Positions 23,120-35,010 of a stretch of 64,000 nucleotides of DNA are shown piece by piece. The notes beneath the pieces are model-generated. The model did no database searches, was not told the DNA's origin, and worked only from the letters and a program-made list of their open reading frames with translations. This DNA is from Chlorokybus atmophyticus (Eukaryota > Streptophyta > Chlorokybophyceae > Chlorokybales > Chlorokybaceae): the NCBI GenBank assembly GCA_009103225.1, contig RHPI01002402.1, positions 818,014-882,013 of the forward strand. Reading direction: 5' to 3'. The translations under genes and the position numbers were made by a program. Positions within the stretch are counted from its first letter, which is position 1. Every line of letters begins with the position of its first letter.

Positions 23120-26100
23120 TAGACCTTAGACCGGACTTGCAGTTTTCAAAGGAGAGTCCACAGCCAACGCAGCTGCCAGCCCTGCCTCTATGCTCCGAGG
23201 CATTTGTAGGTGCATCTGCAGCGCGAGGGGTGTAGCACTATCTGAGACATCACAGAACACCTGTATTGGGTTTGAGCGAGGAGCATACAGCATGTGGCTG
23301 TTTGTGGTGGTAGCGGTGTTAAGTGTGCTAGCCTTCAAACTTTGGCTGTCAATCACCGACCGTCGCGGGTTGTCAGTGGTGCAAAGCGATGGCAATGGTG
23401 GTGATGACGGAAGCGAACCACTGCGCTCTGCGGCCAGCATCGTCTCCATCTCTTGAAGAAAAGATGTCATAATCTCACTTCAAATGCACCCCTGGCTGTT
23501 AAGCTCTTGCATAAAGGCAGATGTCCATCGTGCGAGTTGCAAGTTGGAGGCATAGAAACCATTTGCTTGCTGGGACGGTCTTAGTCGCTCATGCATTAAA
23601 GCCTCTCCATTAGGAGTATCGCATAACGGGTTAAACAAGTACATAACCGGTGGGCCCTGCTTGTGCATGTGCGTCTTGGGTGAAGAACTGTTCGCTACCG
23701 TATCGCCACTGTAGGAGTAAACGGGGCGCCAGACCGGCTGATGGTTCACGGTGACACATGAATTCTGCAGAGGGCGCGGAATGACGCTTGAACTTCGGTG
23801 GCGGCGACGGTGTGGCAGGATGAACACAATCGCCGCATCTCCGACAATAAAAAATCCAGCATGATCTCACAAGCTGAATCAGAGCCTACTCTTGTAATAC
23901 TTACCCTCAAGAATTGCACCATCCAGCCGCAACCAAGGTAAGATATAATGCCATCATTAACACCTGAACTATCCGGCATGCATGGGGGGTCGTCACGGTC
24001 TCCACGGTACAGCTGAAGCAAGAAGGGTGTGGACTTCTCCATGCTAAACAAGAAGTAGTTGATATTGATAGCCGACATGTTGGAGATCTCGATTAAAAAC
24101 ACGGGGTTTCTTGGAGTCCCGTGTTTAAAATTGGCTATCCCTGCGCCATCGTCAACAAACGAGGAGATGATAGACTCCATATCGTCCTCGCCATGCGTGA
24201 ACACTTTAGACTGCGACATTGCGATAACGGGGACTTATAGCGTCTGGAAAGTTGGTAGCCCAGAGGTCCAGGAGCCCAGCATAGTTTGGCACATCAAACT
24301 CTGATCTGGGCATGTGAAACGCGCGCTGCATGCTTAACAATTGAAACAGTCATCGCAACAACGAAAGCTCCTCGCGCAATGTGCGGATGAATGTATCGCG
24401 AGGGTCTTTGTTCACAATCGGCCTATTTCTGATGCGCCGTGCACGGTTTGCGTACCGCAACGTGCTGACGGACCCCTTATGTCTGCTACAGCTGGGGATA
24501 TGCTTGCTATCATGATGGGTTTGGAGTTCCCGCCCAACGACTCCTTCAACAACCAATTGAGCGCAAAGTTGCGATACCCAATGAAATCACTACCTCGTGA
24601 CAGTTGCATAGTAACCTGCACAGACACACATGCAGTCAGTAATAACCAATTACCAAGTTGCACCTTCATTGCGTTAAAGCAGGCTCAAGGGCTTACGTCG
24701 TTGAGCATGGGAAGAGACTTGTTGATATGTATGTGATCTCGCTGAGTCGCTGCCCTCTCGCACCTGTCCAAGACACTAGCTCGCTTCCCGCAAGGTCCAC
24801 CAGGTTGATGCGCTTAATCAACTCCAACCCGATCCTTTTATGGGCCGACGGGACCTGCCGCCGCAGGGTGATGGTAAAGATGCGGTGGCTTCGGCTGAAC
24901 AAGTTGTTTATGTTAATGGACTCTAATTTCCTTTGCTCCTCTCCAGCAGCTAATGCGGCAGAGAGGTCTTTTCAGCTTGTGAACGCATCTGACGTGAAGC
25001 CCTCGACGTCTTTTTGATGTTCTTCTGGATACGCAAATCATCTCCAATTGCGATAGGCATCGGTGTTGTGGGAACGGGCGAAATGCCCCGTGTCTCTTCG
25101 CCCGTAGACCCGTTGGCAAGCTTCTTGCGATCGCTGCTCGCATCCTTCAAGGCGGGCTTGCGCATGAGGCTGGGCGATGCTGCTCGCATGAGCGCACTCT
25201 GCCCCATTAATTTAGAGCGGCCCGAGTTGGGACGCTCGCCAGACTCTGACCCACCCGCATCCAAAGTGGAGGCGTCTGCATCGCTTGTGGACTCGCCTAA
25301 TCCGCCCTCTTGGGACATACTTGGCTCACTTACATTGAAGCCCTGCCACGCCGACACACGGGAAGTGCCCGTGACAGTGCGAGGCAACATTAACCTTGCA
25401 AGCAGATCAAACACCTGTTCTTGATATATCTCCATGTACGTCATCTGTTGTACATGTCATTGATAGATTACATATGGCTGCAAAAGGCGCTTGCATGCCG
25501 ATACAAGAAGTTGATTTACATTAACATTACATGGTGGTGAGGAATTGTCCCTGGATGCTAAGTCCTCAAACAGCTTTGATGCCAGCTGAGAACCTGCAAA
25601 TATGCACATTTTAGCTGATGGTGCAAGTAACCAACCTGGTAGCTAGAGCCATATGACAAGACAACCCTTATTTGCCAACCATACTGTAACAGCCCGTTAG
25701 CATCAATACAACAGTCCACCATCCACTGCACCAACAAGTGCCGTGCCAACATGCAAAGCACTTCTTTTCAACAAAGTGATAGCAAAAGTATTGCACAAGC
25801 ACCCATTGGTAGCTAATGTTTGCATTTGATTGCTGCTGTGTAGATGCAGATGCTGAATCAAAGCACTTGCATAGTGACATGCCAAGCTTAATAGCTGAAT
25901 GCACAACCCCAACACCCATTGCGCGAACCACATAAAGTGACACGCATGTGCGTATATAAGATTAACACTGTGCAAACATGCTAAGACAAGACGCATGGCA
26001 TTTCGTCTACCATCCCAACTCCTGCGTGTTCGTCACCCATCATTGTAGATGTCTTACCGAAGCCCGTCTGGCCATTTGCAAACAACTGCAGAAACAGCCG

Positions 26101-26860
26101 TAGGTATCCCTTTCAAAACCAAGTGTTATGTTTACCTCACAAAGCACGACATATCGTGACATTGTAGCCTTCCCCCCCAGCGCATCTTGTATGTAATTAT
26201 AGACAACAACATTAAATACGGCACTCTACAACAAGTTACTAATCAGTATTTAAGTTTTATGCTGCATACAAAAGGCGGGTCACGCACAAAGCAGCACAAA
26301 CTATCCGCACACCCATGCTAGGAAGCAATCCCTTAACTTCCGCAATCAACATCGAAGCTTAGCAGACACCAGTGTGCACAACTTTCTTGTTCGCAATACA
26401 CATGAAGCGTACGCCTGTTGCAAGAGTTTGTCGTTGGCCACCCACCTGGCATTCACTAGAGGTGTTCCCGGCACTCAGCAGCTGGTCGTCGTCTTAAACA
26501 AAATAAATTTTGAACTCATGTGTTGCTCCTGCATTGGTTTCAACCGGCTTTAACATGTACACGTCCTCTGGGTTAACTGCCTCGCCATCAGACACTAACA
26601 TTTGCCCTGTGCTTTTAAAACCTGGATAGTAGTCGAAGCACTTGGACGAGCACGAGCAACCGCAACTTGCATGTTGCAAACAAAGTGGTTTTGCTTTCAA
26701 AGCAAAACAACTTTGTTTGCAACATGACATGTGGACGAACCGAGCATCTGTGCGCTTGCTCCTTTGGGTGCAATGGCGTACGCACCGCAACAACGACAGA
26801 TTGTTGCATGGTAAGTGCCAAAGTGAGCAAATGGCAAGGCAATCTGTTACTGTCATGTGT
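23120..26860 (-). pseudogene. Broken kinesin motor gene (kinesin pseudogene)
   Basis: Kinesin motor motifs appear in the right order on the minus strand. The P-loop is at about 26083-26048 (GQTGFGKTST). VTYMEIYQEQVFDLL (near MTYMEIYQEQVFDLL) is at about 25440. Switch I is at about 24900 (LFSRSHRIFTITL), switch II at about 24800 (LVDLAGSE), then [24 protein letters not shown] and [12 protein letters not shown]. The parts do not share one frame. An A-run at about 25011-25015 shifts the frame between QKNIKK and DVEGFTSDAFTS; TGA at 24974-24972 interrupts it; and further shifts lie at about 24720-24740 and 24480-24490. A Ser/Gly/Pro-rich insert of about 120 residues follows DLL. The region after the motor (24340-23120) is also split between frames. 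Neighbouring genes show no such damage, so decay is more likely than sequencing error. The motor subfamily is not certain. Confidence 0.75.
26670..26726. repeat. Near-perfect inverted repeat, 28-nt arms, 1-nt centre
   Basis: Arms 26670-26697 (starting CATGTTGCAAACAAAG) and 26699-26726 are reverse complements with one mismatch. It lies near the presumed 5' end of the broken kinesin gene. Confidence 0.9.
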
Positions 26861-27956
26861 TGCTACTATTGTAAACTTTCCTACAGGCTAACCACACGAC
26901 ATGATTCAACCCAAAAGCACTGAATCACACACCTTGCTAGTTTCAAGAGACAAAAGGTGAGAGCGTGAAAGACGCATCTCGCCTTTTTGTTTACTGTTGT
27001 TATCTTACTCTTCAATTTAAATGCGATGTTGAGATCCGGCTGGTAGTAGGCCACCGAGCTTCAAGAACCGTCACCTCCAAGCAATTGTGGCAAGGCGTTG
27101 AACTACATTTCAATGCACCAAACATGAAATGCCATTTCATACGAACCGTTCGCCTTCTTGAGGGCTGTATGTTTGCCTTGTGCTCCCTGTTGTTGATGGC
27201 TAAGACTCGGAAGAAGGTGGCGTCTGTGGTGGGACAGCTATGCCTTTGAGAAATTTTGCGTGCCGCAGCGTTTGCGACGATCGAGTGTTGATAAGACGTG
27301 GCCGAGCCTGCCAAGTGACACCCTCTCATGCTGACATGTACACTCCAGTGTGGCCTGAAAGATGTTATTCTTAGGGTATAAAAACTGCAGAGTTGAAGAC
27401 CCTCAGATACATGACAGCAAGAAGTGATATAGTGCATGCGTGTGACATTGATATAATTTTCGTTGTCAATCACTACAACGATAAGTTGAGGATTGCGCAT
27501 ACATAGAACAGATTTGCATCCATTAAGGGTCATACCACCTGTGGTGCTTCATTGCTTTCCGGCTTTGTGCCGATGTCCGAGGCTTAGATCTGTGCGTGCT
27601 CGCGGTACGGCAAGGCGCCAATGTTAAAGCCATAACGCTAATCAAACCCAACACAATACAAAAATGTAACAACAAGGATAATAATCATTCAGGTAAGCAT
27701 GCATCAGCTGCGCAGCCTGCACATCAAGAGTACCGCCACGTCTGACATGGTCGTCACGGGGCAGATCAAGGTGGTGGCTAGCTTGGAGCTGCGCTCACAG
27801 CAGTAGTCGTTCACTCCAACAGGGCCATCTTTGAGTGTACAAGAATTTTGCTGCCCATACATGAACACAAAATCTGACATATGAGTCATATGCAAAGCCC
27901 TGTGATGCACCACATGGCGTGCACCGACGGTGATCTTGTGAAAGGAGGCTCCCATT

Positions 27957-28000
27957 GCGCTAGGAGACAAGATCAATGAGGTGAACTTGTCTCCTAGCGC
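27957..28000. repeat. Perfect inverted repeat, 15-nt arms, 14-nt loop
   Basis: GCGCTAGGAGACAAG (27957-27971) pairs exactly with 27986-28000. Confidence 0.88.
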
Positions 28001-28232
28001 GTGGTCACTGTGCTTACAACACATGAGCATCCCAGCTGCTCGTGCGCCTCCTCCCAACTGAGCGCTGCATAAGCATAACCAATCAGTAGTGCACAATAGC
28101 AGGGCAAAGCAAGTGCAAAACAATAACATGACAACGACGGGTTGTCGCGCTTCACCAGCACACACGCACAGCACGCTTCACACACATCGCACTACACACA
28201 AACGCCCTACACGCCCGCACTCAACTTCTCTT

Positions 28233-28260
28233 TCTCCTCTCCTCTCCTCTCCTCTCCTCG
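28233..28260. repeat. CTCCT pentanucleotide microsatellite
   Basis: Four to five tandem CTCCT units in a polypyrimidine tract, in non-coding sequence. Confidence 0.9.
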
Positions 28261-28917
28261 CCCTCTGCGGTTGTTCGCCTGCTCCATCTTGCCTGCCGCT
28301 GCCAGCACTTGCACGCACTTGCACACATACACATTCACGTAGCTAGACGAGTTGTATAGTTGCGTTGAGCTGAGCTACACCCCCTGGCTAAATTGTGTAT
28401 TGTTTGCTTGATTTGCCTAGTTGGTTTGCCCATTATGTGAGTTGTCTATGCATGTCTATGATACCGTAGGTAATGGAGCAAGGCATGTAATAGCAGTGAT
28501 AGCCAATTGTAGGTGTCGGGCATGGCCTGGCTCCGAACCCACCAGATGCAATGCACGTCCCTAAGTTGCCTGGTAGAATTGGCATGAAACCCAAGCACTC
28601 CCTGCTCACCGAGCACCCCGCCTCTCGCAGGATATGATGCATGCTGGCATGGCAGCTTCCCATTTATACACCTCAACGCGTGCTTACATCGAGGTGCGGC
28701 TGGAACATTGAAACCGGACCTCAACACTTGGCAACCTACTATAAGGCTTGACAACCGTCATTGCTCCAGGCGCTCTCGCATGCAAACTTTTTCAATGTTT
28801 CCGCATGCACCACTCTTCCTGGCTATTCCAGCATTACGACCCATAGCAACCCCCACACTCACTTCAGTACGCGGCGTGCAAGCCAAGCAGCGTACGACTG
28901 CAGACATATCAACATGC

Positions 28918-30430
28918 CTAAAACTTAAAAACCATGTCTTTTGTGTACCCCATGTCTTTCAACACCCCTTCAACCTGCAATGCAACAACTAAGTAACATC
29001 ACAGCCACTAGCGCTGGTTGACATGCAGCCCAGCTGCACAGTGCTTAACAGTGCAAGCGACATGCGGAATGCACTGTGCAATGCACATCACTACACTTGC
29101 ATTTGCACATGTTTGGCATTTACCTCTCCCTGCGACCGATCTGGAGCCTTATCCCCACTAACAGCCTTCATCATGGGCGGAGGCCCACATACCTGCCAAA
29201 GAAGCACTCAAACACATCACGCAGAAGTCTGGCAACTTTTCTCACTCAGAGCTATCCTGCAGCTTACCATAACCAAGGTATCAGGACTTGGCGGTGGTGT
29301 ATGAGCTTTCACAATGTCAGCGGTGACAAAGCCTTTACCTCCTGTCCAGTCCGGGCGGGCTTCATTGAGGACGTAATAAACCTGAACACCTCATATGTTT
29401 AGTGGCACAATAGGGTGCGAACGCGTGGTCCAACCCCCTCGCAGTGTACCTTGAAGTTAGGATGCGTCTTCGCAAGGTAATCAAGCCTATCTTGTAGCAG
29501 TATGTCAGGCTCGGTCACGTTGGCAAACACCAACGACACCTGCATGTCATGCGTCACAAATCCTACAACAGGGATGCTGTTATTAAAGCTGTTGGGGTAT
29601 TGAACATTTAGCAGATATGGTGCTACCTTGGTGTTGTCTTCCGGATTGCGAAGAATCTCCTCAATCACTTGCAGCATTGGCGTGATGCCTGTTCCACCAG
29701 CTATCTGACAATACAAGTTGTCGCTGACAATCCTTCATCACATTGACACGTAAGAAACCAAGAACAGGCACGCACCATGCCAATGTCCTTCTTCATGTTG
29801 GCCTTGTAGGGAATCTTCAATATGGGGCCTTTCACCTCCAAACGGTCACCAGGGTTGAGCGATGCGATGTGCTTGCTCATCACACCCTCAGGGTACTCTT
29901 TGATTACAAGGTCAAAGTGACCCACGTCGTCGGGCCGGGATACAGGCGTATAACTGCACACAAGGGCATATAAGCAAGCAGCACAACTAGAAGATTACTG
30001 CCAGCTTGAGCTTAAGCTTGATGCTGCTTTGCAAGTTTAAACATACGGTCGTATGACGTCTGATGGGGGCCCACCAGCCTGTTTAGGAGCACCAATTGGA
30101 GCCCTGCCAGACACAAGCAAGCTTGTACAACAGCAAGCCTGGCAGGCATCTAGCATTGCTAACGGCAATTTTACTTCCTGGCTCGTACTTGGTCACGATG
30201 CACGAAGCCACCGGCATCCCTAACGTCGTGCCTCGTGGAAGCTCAAACCTGTTGACACCCAGACAGGGGTCAGCATAACTTCTCTTGTCGTGCACAAGGC
30301 ATAGTTGATACAATGAGTCCCCCACTGTCTGAGATCAACCTGACGAATCAGCGTTCTCGTACAGCTCTGCATGCATATTGTCTGTGGAAATGGTCGAGAA
30401 CACAACCCAAGGAGTGCATAAGTAAGTATA

Positions 30431-30477
<47 letters not shown>

Positions 30478-31208
30478 ATACCTGCTTGCACAGACCCATC
30501 TACACATAGTTAGACGATGTTTATTTCACGAAACCACCCACACAACCACATACATACTGACAGTGATCAGCTCAATATTGTGATAGTGTACGCGAGTGAG
30601 TTTCTTATTGAGCCGAAAGGAGTTCGTCACACGCATCACCTGTAGAGCTTGGTGTTGTGGCTGATTGGCTGCACCTCCTTGAGGGGAAAGCTGCGCCATT
30701 CTTTTGGATCAATGCCTGTTCAAGCACGCAATCAGTAGCAGTTGGCAACTGACTAACATGCGCTGTTGAGCTGTAAGCAAGCAAGTTCCAAATTTGATTC
30801 GAGCAGCATGTGCACTCACTCTGTGCAGGTCCAGGCTTTGACTCTTCAGCAGAAACCTGACCAACACATAACAGCAAAGAACAGCAGTAAGTGCTGGAAG
30901 CTACGAGCACATGCTGTTTGTCTTTGCCCAGACCAGCGGTGAAGCGCGCGCGCATGCAAACAGCCCGACTTGGTTAACCAGCTGCATGCCAAGTTGTGGA
31001 CTTCAAGCTCTGCATGCTGCAAACTTACAATGAACGGCACAGCTGCAACCGCAGCCGCAGCTGCTGCGGCGAGCACAGAAGCGCCGCTGCCGCTGCTGCT
31101 GCTGCTGCTCTGGTGCCACTGCCATAATCGCCCGACTACAACAGGCGCCACAGGCAACGCCTGCAGCCCCCGGCCGGCACGCAGCGCCGCCGCCGCACTC
31201 GCAAGCAT
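28918..31208 (-). CDS. CBR1: NADH-cytochrome b5 reductase
   Basis: ATG at 31208-31206. Exon 1 (to 31029) encodes an Ala-rich N-terminus and a hydrophobic anchor ([18 protein letters not shown]). Later exons are 30856-30820, 30715-30640 ([20 protein letters not shown]), 30248-30175 ([20 protein letters not shown]), then [10 protein letters not shown], the flavin-binding RxYTxxS site split by an intron. Next come [11 protein letters not shown] for NADH binding, [30 protein letters not shown] and [11 protein letters not shown]. The last exon (about 28971-28918) encodes [10 protein letters not shown] and stop; FKF is the usual C-terminus. The enzyme passes electrons from NADH through FAD to cytochrome b5 at the ER or mitochondrial outer membrane. 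At the 30175 donor and the acceptor near 30109, plain GT-AG splicing leaves the frame one base short, so that junction is uncertain. Confidence 0.93.
30426..30480. repeat. (TA)n/(TG)n microsatellite in a CBR intron
   Basis: About 45 bases of alternating TA flanked by TGTGTG. Intronic and likely length-variable. Confidence 0.95.
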
Positions 31209-31670
31209 GACGCCAACAACACGAACACGATGTGGACAGCAACAACCCCCTCCATGCAGGAATGCCTGTTACAACATCACTACAACCCGGCTGCATCGCC
31301 CATGCAAGGTTGTCTGTACGCATATCTCTATACCCAAGCGTGTGCATCTGCACCCTTCCGCTGGTCGTAAGTCGTAGTGATATCGCCATTCTTTGACCGC
31401 TATCTATGAGGATGTCTCTATAGTACGAGTAGGAAGCTTACGGCTGCCAGCTGCGCGCAGTGTACACGTGGAGTCGTCGTCGGCGGCGGCGGTGGTAGCG
31501 GCGAAGGCGACGGGCGGCTGGATAGCAGACTAGTCACCAAAGCGGCTGTTTGTTGGGAAAAGGTGTAAGCGGGCTTTGCGCAGGTTGGCGGGTTGTCTGC
31601 GGGTGGATCAGGGCGTGTGACGGGGGAGGGCGGCCTGGGTTGCTGCTGCGAGGCGTTCACCGCCGCCGGC
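31209..31670. promoter_or_regulatory. Divergent promoter region CBR / NFU
   Basis: The 462 bases between the two ATGs contain both 5' leaders. A GGC/GGT run lies at about 31480-31500. No specific element could be identified. Confidence 0.45.
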
Positions 31671-32660
31671 ATGGGGTTCGCCATGGCTGTGAGCGTTGGA
31701 ACTGTGGTGCTTGGAGGTAGTGGTTGTGGCGTTAGCAGCCTGCGGGGTAGGGACGGGGCGGGAGCAGCAGCGTCAAGCGCGTCGACGTCCAGGCAGTCGG
31801 CGGAGGCGGCGACACCGCGGCAGGCATGGCTGCGACGGGGTGGGCTCTCTGGTCTACGGCATGGTTCGTCAACGTCCAGACAGAGGCGGTTCCCAACCAG
31901 CGCTGGTGGACGACGCGCATCCACCAGTATGACCGCAGCATCCTTCGACACGTTGGCCTTGACCGAGGAGAACATTGAGTCGGTGCTGGACGAGATTCGC
32001 CCTTACCTCATGGCTGATGGTGGCAACGTGGAGCTGTTTGAGATTGACGGCCTGGTCGTCAGGCTCAAATTGCAGGTACCATGCAACTTTCTTGGCATGC
32101 ACTTGATTGGCGCAATTGTACAACATACACCTATGTCGCCGCCATGCTGACATGTGCACTTGTAGTGCGCTCTGTGTTGATGTTGTCCTTATTTGGCAGG
32201 GAGCCTGTGGTTCCTGCCCAAGCTCTACCATGACGATGAAGATGGGTATAGAGCGTAGGTTGATGGAGAAGATTCCCGAAATTACAGAAGTTGAGCAGGT
32301 TCTGGACGAGGAAACTGGTTTGGAGCTCAATGCTGAAAACGTGGAATCGGTACGTTGTCTTACTCTTCTTGTTCCTTACCATGTGTTCCTTACTACGTGT
32401 CTTATCAATCCAGCTTCTAGCATTATGTTGTCTTGCCTGTATTCTTCAAACTTGTGCTGGCTATGGTGCAGGTTCTTTCTGAAATTCGACCATATCTTAC
32501 GGGCACGGGAGGTGGCGAGCTGCAGCTTGTGAAGATTGACGGGCCTGTCGTCAAGATTAGGCTTTCGGGTCCAGCAGCTGGTGTGATGACAGTGCGCGTG
32601 GCTGTGACGCAGAAGCTGCGGGAAAAGATCCCGATGATTGCCGCAGTTCAGCTGCTGTAA
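31671..32660 (+). CDS. NFU: NFU-type iron-sulfur scaffold protein, plastid
   Basis: Three exons joined in phase: 31671-32075, 32200-32349 and 32472-32660. The first ATG of the frame is 31671; the frame continues upstream without an ATG. About 80 Ser/Ala/Arg-rich residues form a transit-like presequence. The first NFU domain starts [20 protein letters not shown] and carries the Fe-S binding CxxC ([19 protein letters not shown]). A second NFU-like domain, [20 protein letters not shown], has lost the CxxC (SGPAAGVMT). A functional domain followed by a degenerate one is typical of plant plastid NFU1/2/3, which pass 4Fe-4S clusters to photosystem I and other plastid targets. Which paralogue this is cannot be told by eye. 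Confidence 0.92.
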
Positions 32661-33768
32661 ATTACCCATTGCGGACCCTCAGCACCATCTTGGCCTCAAG
32701 AGAAGGACTGGCGCAGGCTGGGGATGAGTGGTGATGATCATGCCGCCATGCAGTCATGCATAAGTCTATGAGACCATAGCTGCGATCGATTACACGCCCG
32801 GGTTTTGTTTTTGCTTCGAGGTCGCAGCATCAGCTGGCATGGCACGCCTTCTTGGATGTGTTTGTGGATATCGTGGGCTGGTTAGCCGAAATTGGTGTGA
32901 AGTTTACTCTGTAGAGGCAAGGTATGTTACATGCATTGCAAGATTGTTACTGAGTTCTTAGTGGTTGTGATGTCGGCGTTTACATTTACGAGATGAGTAA
33001 TAAATTATTGCGAGTTTTGCTGTGTAAGCCTAGACTATGTTTGATAGTTTGCTATTGTGCCTGCTAGTGTTTGAGTTTCAAAATGGCGCAGACAGCTGCA
33101 ATGGCAGTGTTGACGTCGTGGGATCTGGTGGCATGTAGTCCAGTCTTTTGCAAAGTTGTTTTTCCACTGTTTCGAATTGGCTCGTTGCGCAGGCTATTGC
33201 TGTCATCTCAGCTGCATATTGGGTTGACCCGCAGAGTACGTACCATGCACTGCTGCATGTGCACACCATGGTATGAATTTCCCACGCTTTGCACGCACCT
33301 GGGACTTAAGATCCAGTCTGTGATATACTTTGCCCTCTCTTGTCCTACTCTACACAAAGCAGCCATCTGCTCATCGCTATTGGAAGCACATTGCGCATGC
33401 GCCGGGTGATGGGTCTGCTGCGCGCATATATTCGAGGCCAAACGTGTGCAAGCTTAGAATCTGAAGTGTGAGCTACAACTGCTAAGCACAATTTTCAGAC
33501 ATTGACACAATGGTGCCAAGCACACTTCTTGCATACAAGTTCAATCCTTGGCCAGAAGCAGCCTATAACTGAAATCAATGAAAAAGTGACCACATTACAG
33601 GTAGTAGTAGCCAACTCTCTATTGTAGCAACACTTGTACGTACTAGTTACCCCCCCATTATGACACAAGTGTACATGGATCCACTGCTAATTCTTGAATC
33701 AGTAGACACCTAGCTATTGCTAATAATGCAGTCTACTCACACTCCAAACTTCCCTCTATACACCCCAA
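32661..33768. other. Convergent spacer between NFU and TXNL4B
   Basis: About 1.1 kb between two 3' ends. No gene, hairpin or repeat was recognised. It contains both 3' UTRs. Confidence 0.5.
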
Positions 33769-34792
33769 CTAAATGTCGTGGTACAACAGTTGGTATTTGG
33801 GGATGCGCTCTTGTGGCAAAGGACAGGTGACAATCAGTTTACCCCGCATTGCGCCTCTGTATATTGTCTGTTCGCAAGAGCAAACAAAACCATCAGCATG
33901 CCTGCAAGCTTCTGCAAATGCAAAACCACTGCTCGAGACCTCAAACCTCAACAACATCAATGAAGTCTTGCTTTGTCTTGAATGCGCCAATCCACTTGGT
34001 GTGGTCAGGTGACCTGGATGATAATCTATGGTCAACACCTCAAGTACGGATACAACAAGCTGCACACAATCTTGCTCTCACATTGTCCATCACGCACTCA
34101 CCCGCAATCCATCTTCATGTGCTGTGCATTGAAGAAAAAGACGGTTGCAGGCACGAGCGTGATGTCAAAGTACTTCAAGTACACCTGCAGGCCTTCCGAG
34201 CCGGCATCCGCCGTAAAGATGGTAGCAAAGCGAGACACCTCACGCGCCGACTTTGCGAGCTGGTCCAACAGATACACAAATAGAATCACTTGCATATTAT
34301 GTCAATTGACCAATATCTTGCCAGCACGAGGCTTGAGCCATATCCTTGCCAAGCATATGTTCACACTTCACAGTGGCGTACCACGTCGTCCAGTTGCATG
34401 CACGTGGGGTCGTCTTTGAGGCCAAAGCGGAGTACAACAACCTTGTCAACAGCGCTCTGGATGGCAGCGTCCACCTGCAGTGCGGACAGTCAGTACGCAC
34501 TCGACCGCACAACAATATGTTGTTTGCTGATTCTTCACAACGAGGGACAATAAGAAACCAAGCACTGTGCAAAATTGGGCTCAGAACTTCTTGCAATACT
34601 GAGTAACCATAACTATGCAACAGTATGCGTTGGAAAAAGAACGTGGTAAACATTGCACGCAACCAGAGTAATGCCAATGCAAGCGCGTTATCGGTTTTGC
34701 AAAAGGCTGTGACATCAATAGGCGCAATACCAAATGCAGAGCTTCACACAAACCTCTTCTTTCTGCGTCAGCTGCAGCTGTCCAGCCTCCAT
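33769..34792 (-). CDS. TXNL4B: Thioredoxin-like splicing factor TXNL4B (DIM1 family)
   Basis: Five exons: 34792-34754, 34474-34382, 34259-34102, 34013-33947 and 33867-33769, giving 151 codons (human TXNL4B has 149). Motifs in order: VVVLRFGLKDDPTCMQLDD, YFDITLVPATVFFFNAQHMK, SPDHTKWIGAFKTKQDFID, and IYRGAMRGKLIV with KYQLLYHDI at the end. The HTKWIGAF and RGKLIV segments and the C-terminus separate it from the paralogue TXNL4A/DIB1 of the U5 snRNP. The fold is thioredoxin-like without a CxxC redox pair. The family acts in pre-mRNA splicing in the nucleus. The start is the ATG beginning MEAGQLQLTQKEE; a second ATG lies a little upstream in another frame. Confidence 0.94.
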
Positions 34793-35010
34793 TCTGCAGC
34801 CGCTATTGCAGCCTTCATAGAGGCCAAGTGATCATCAGAGCAGCAGCAGGTTCAGCACCATGCGCCGGCGTAGGCCTTCACCCTGTCAACGCCCAAACCC
34901 TAGCGACGCAGTGCTCCAGTGTCACTCGAAGTGGTTGCTGATGTTTACGTCGTTATTGCTGTTGCTGTTCGCGTAGTCGGCACCGGCGGCGGCGGGTGTG
35001 TGTCTCCGTC
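34793..35010. promoter_or_regulatory. Short bidirectional promoter TXNL4B / FKBP
   Basis: Only 218 bases separate the two divergent ATGs, so both promoters and leaders must share this segment. A GGC-rich stretch (34981-34997) lies just before the FKBP ATG. Confidence 0.6.

Larger units (their letters stand above)
26861..28917. other. Spacer without recognised gene
   Basis: About 2 kb. Minus-strand frames (about 27533-27012 and 28174-27704) and a short plus-strand frame at about 27698-27806 (SDMVVTGQIKVVASLEL) look like nothing I can name and may be decayed sequence. It also holds a hairpin at 27957-28000 and a pyrimidine-rich CTCCT repeat at 28233-28260. Confidence 0.45.
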
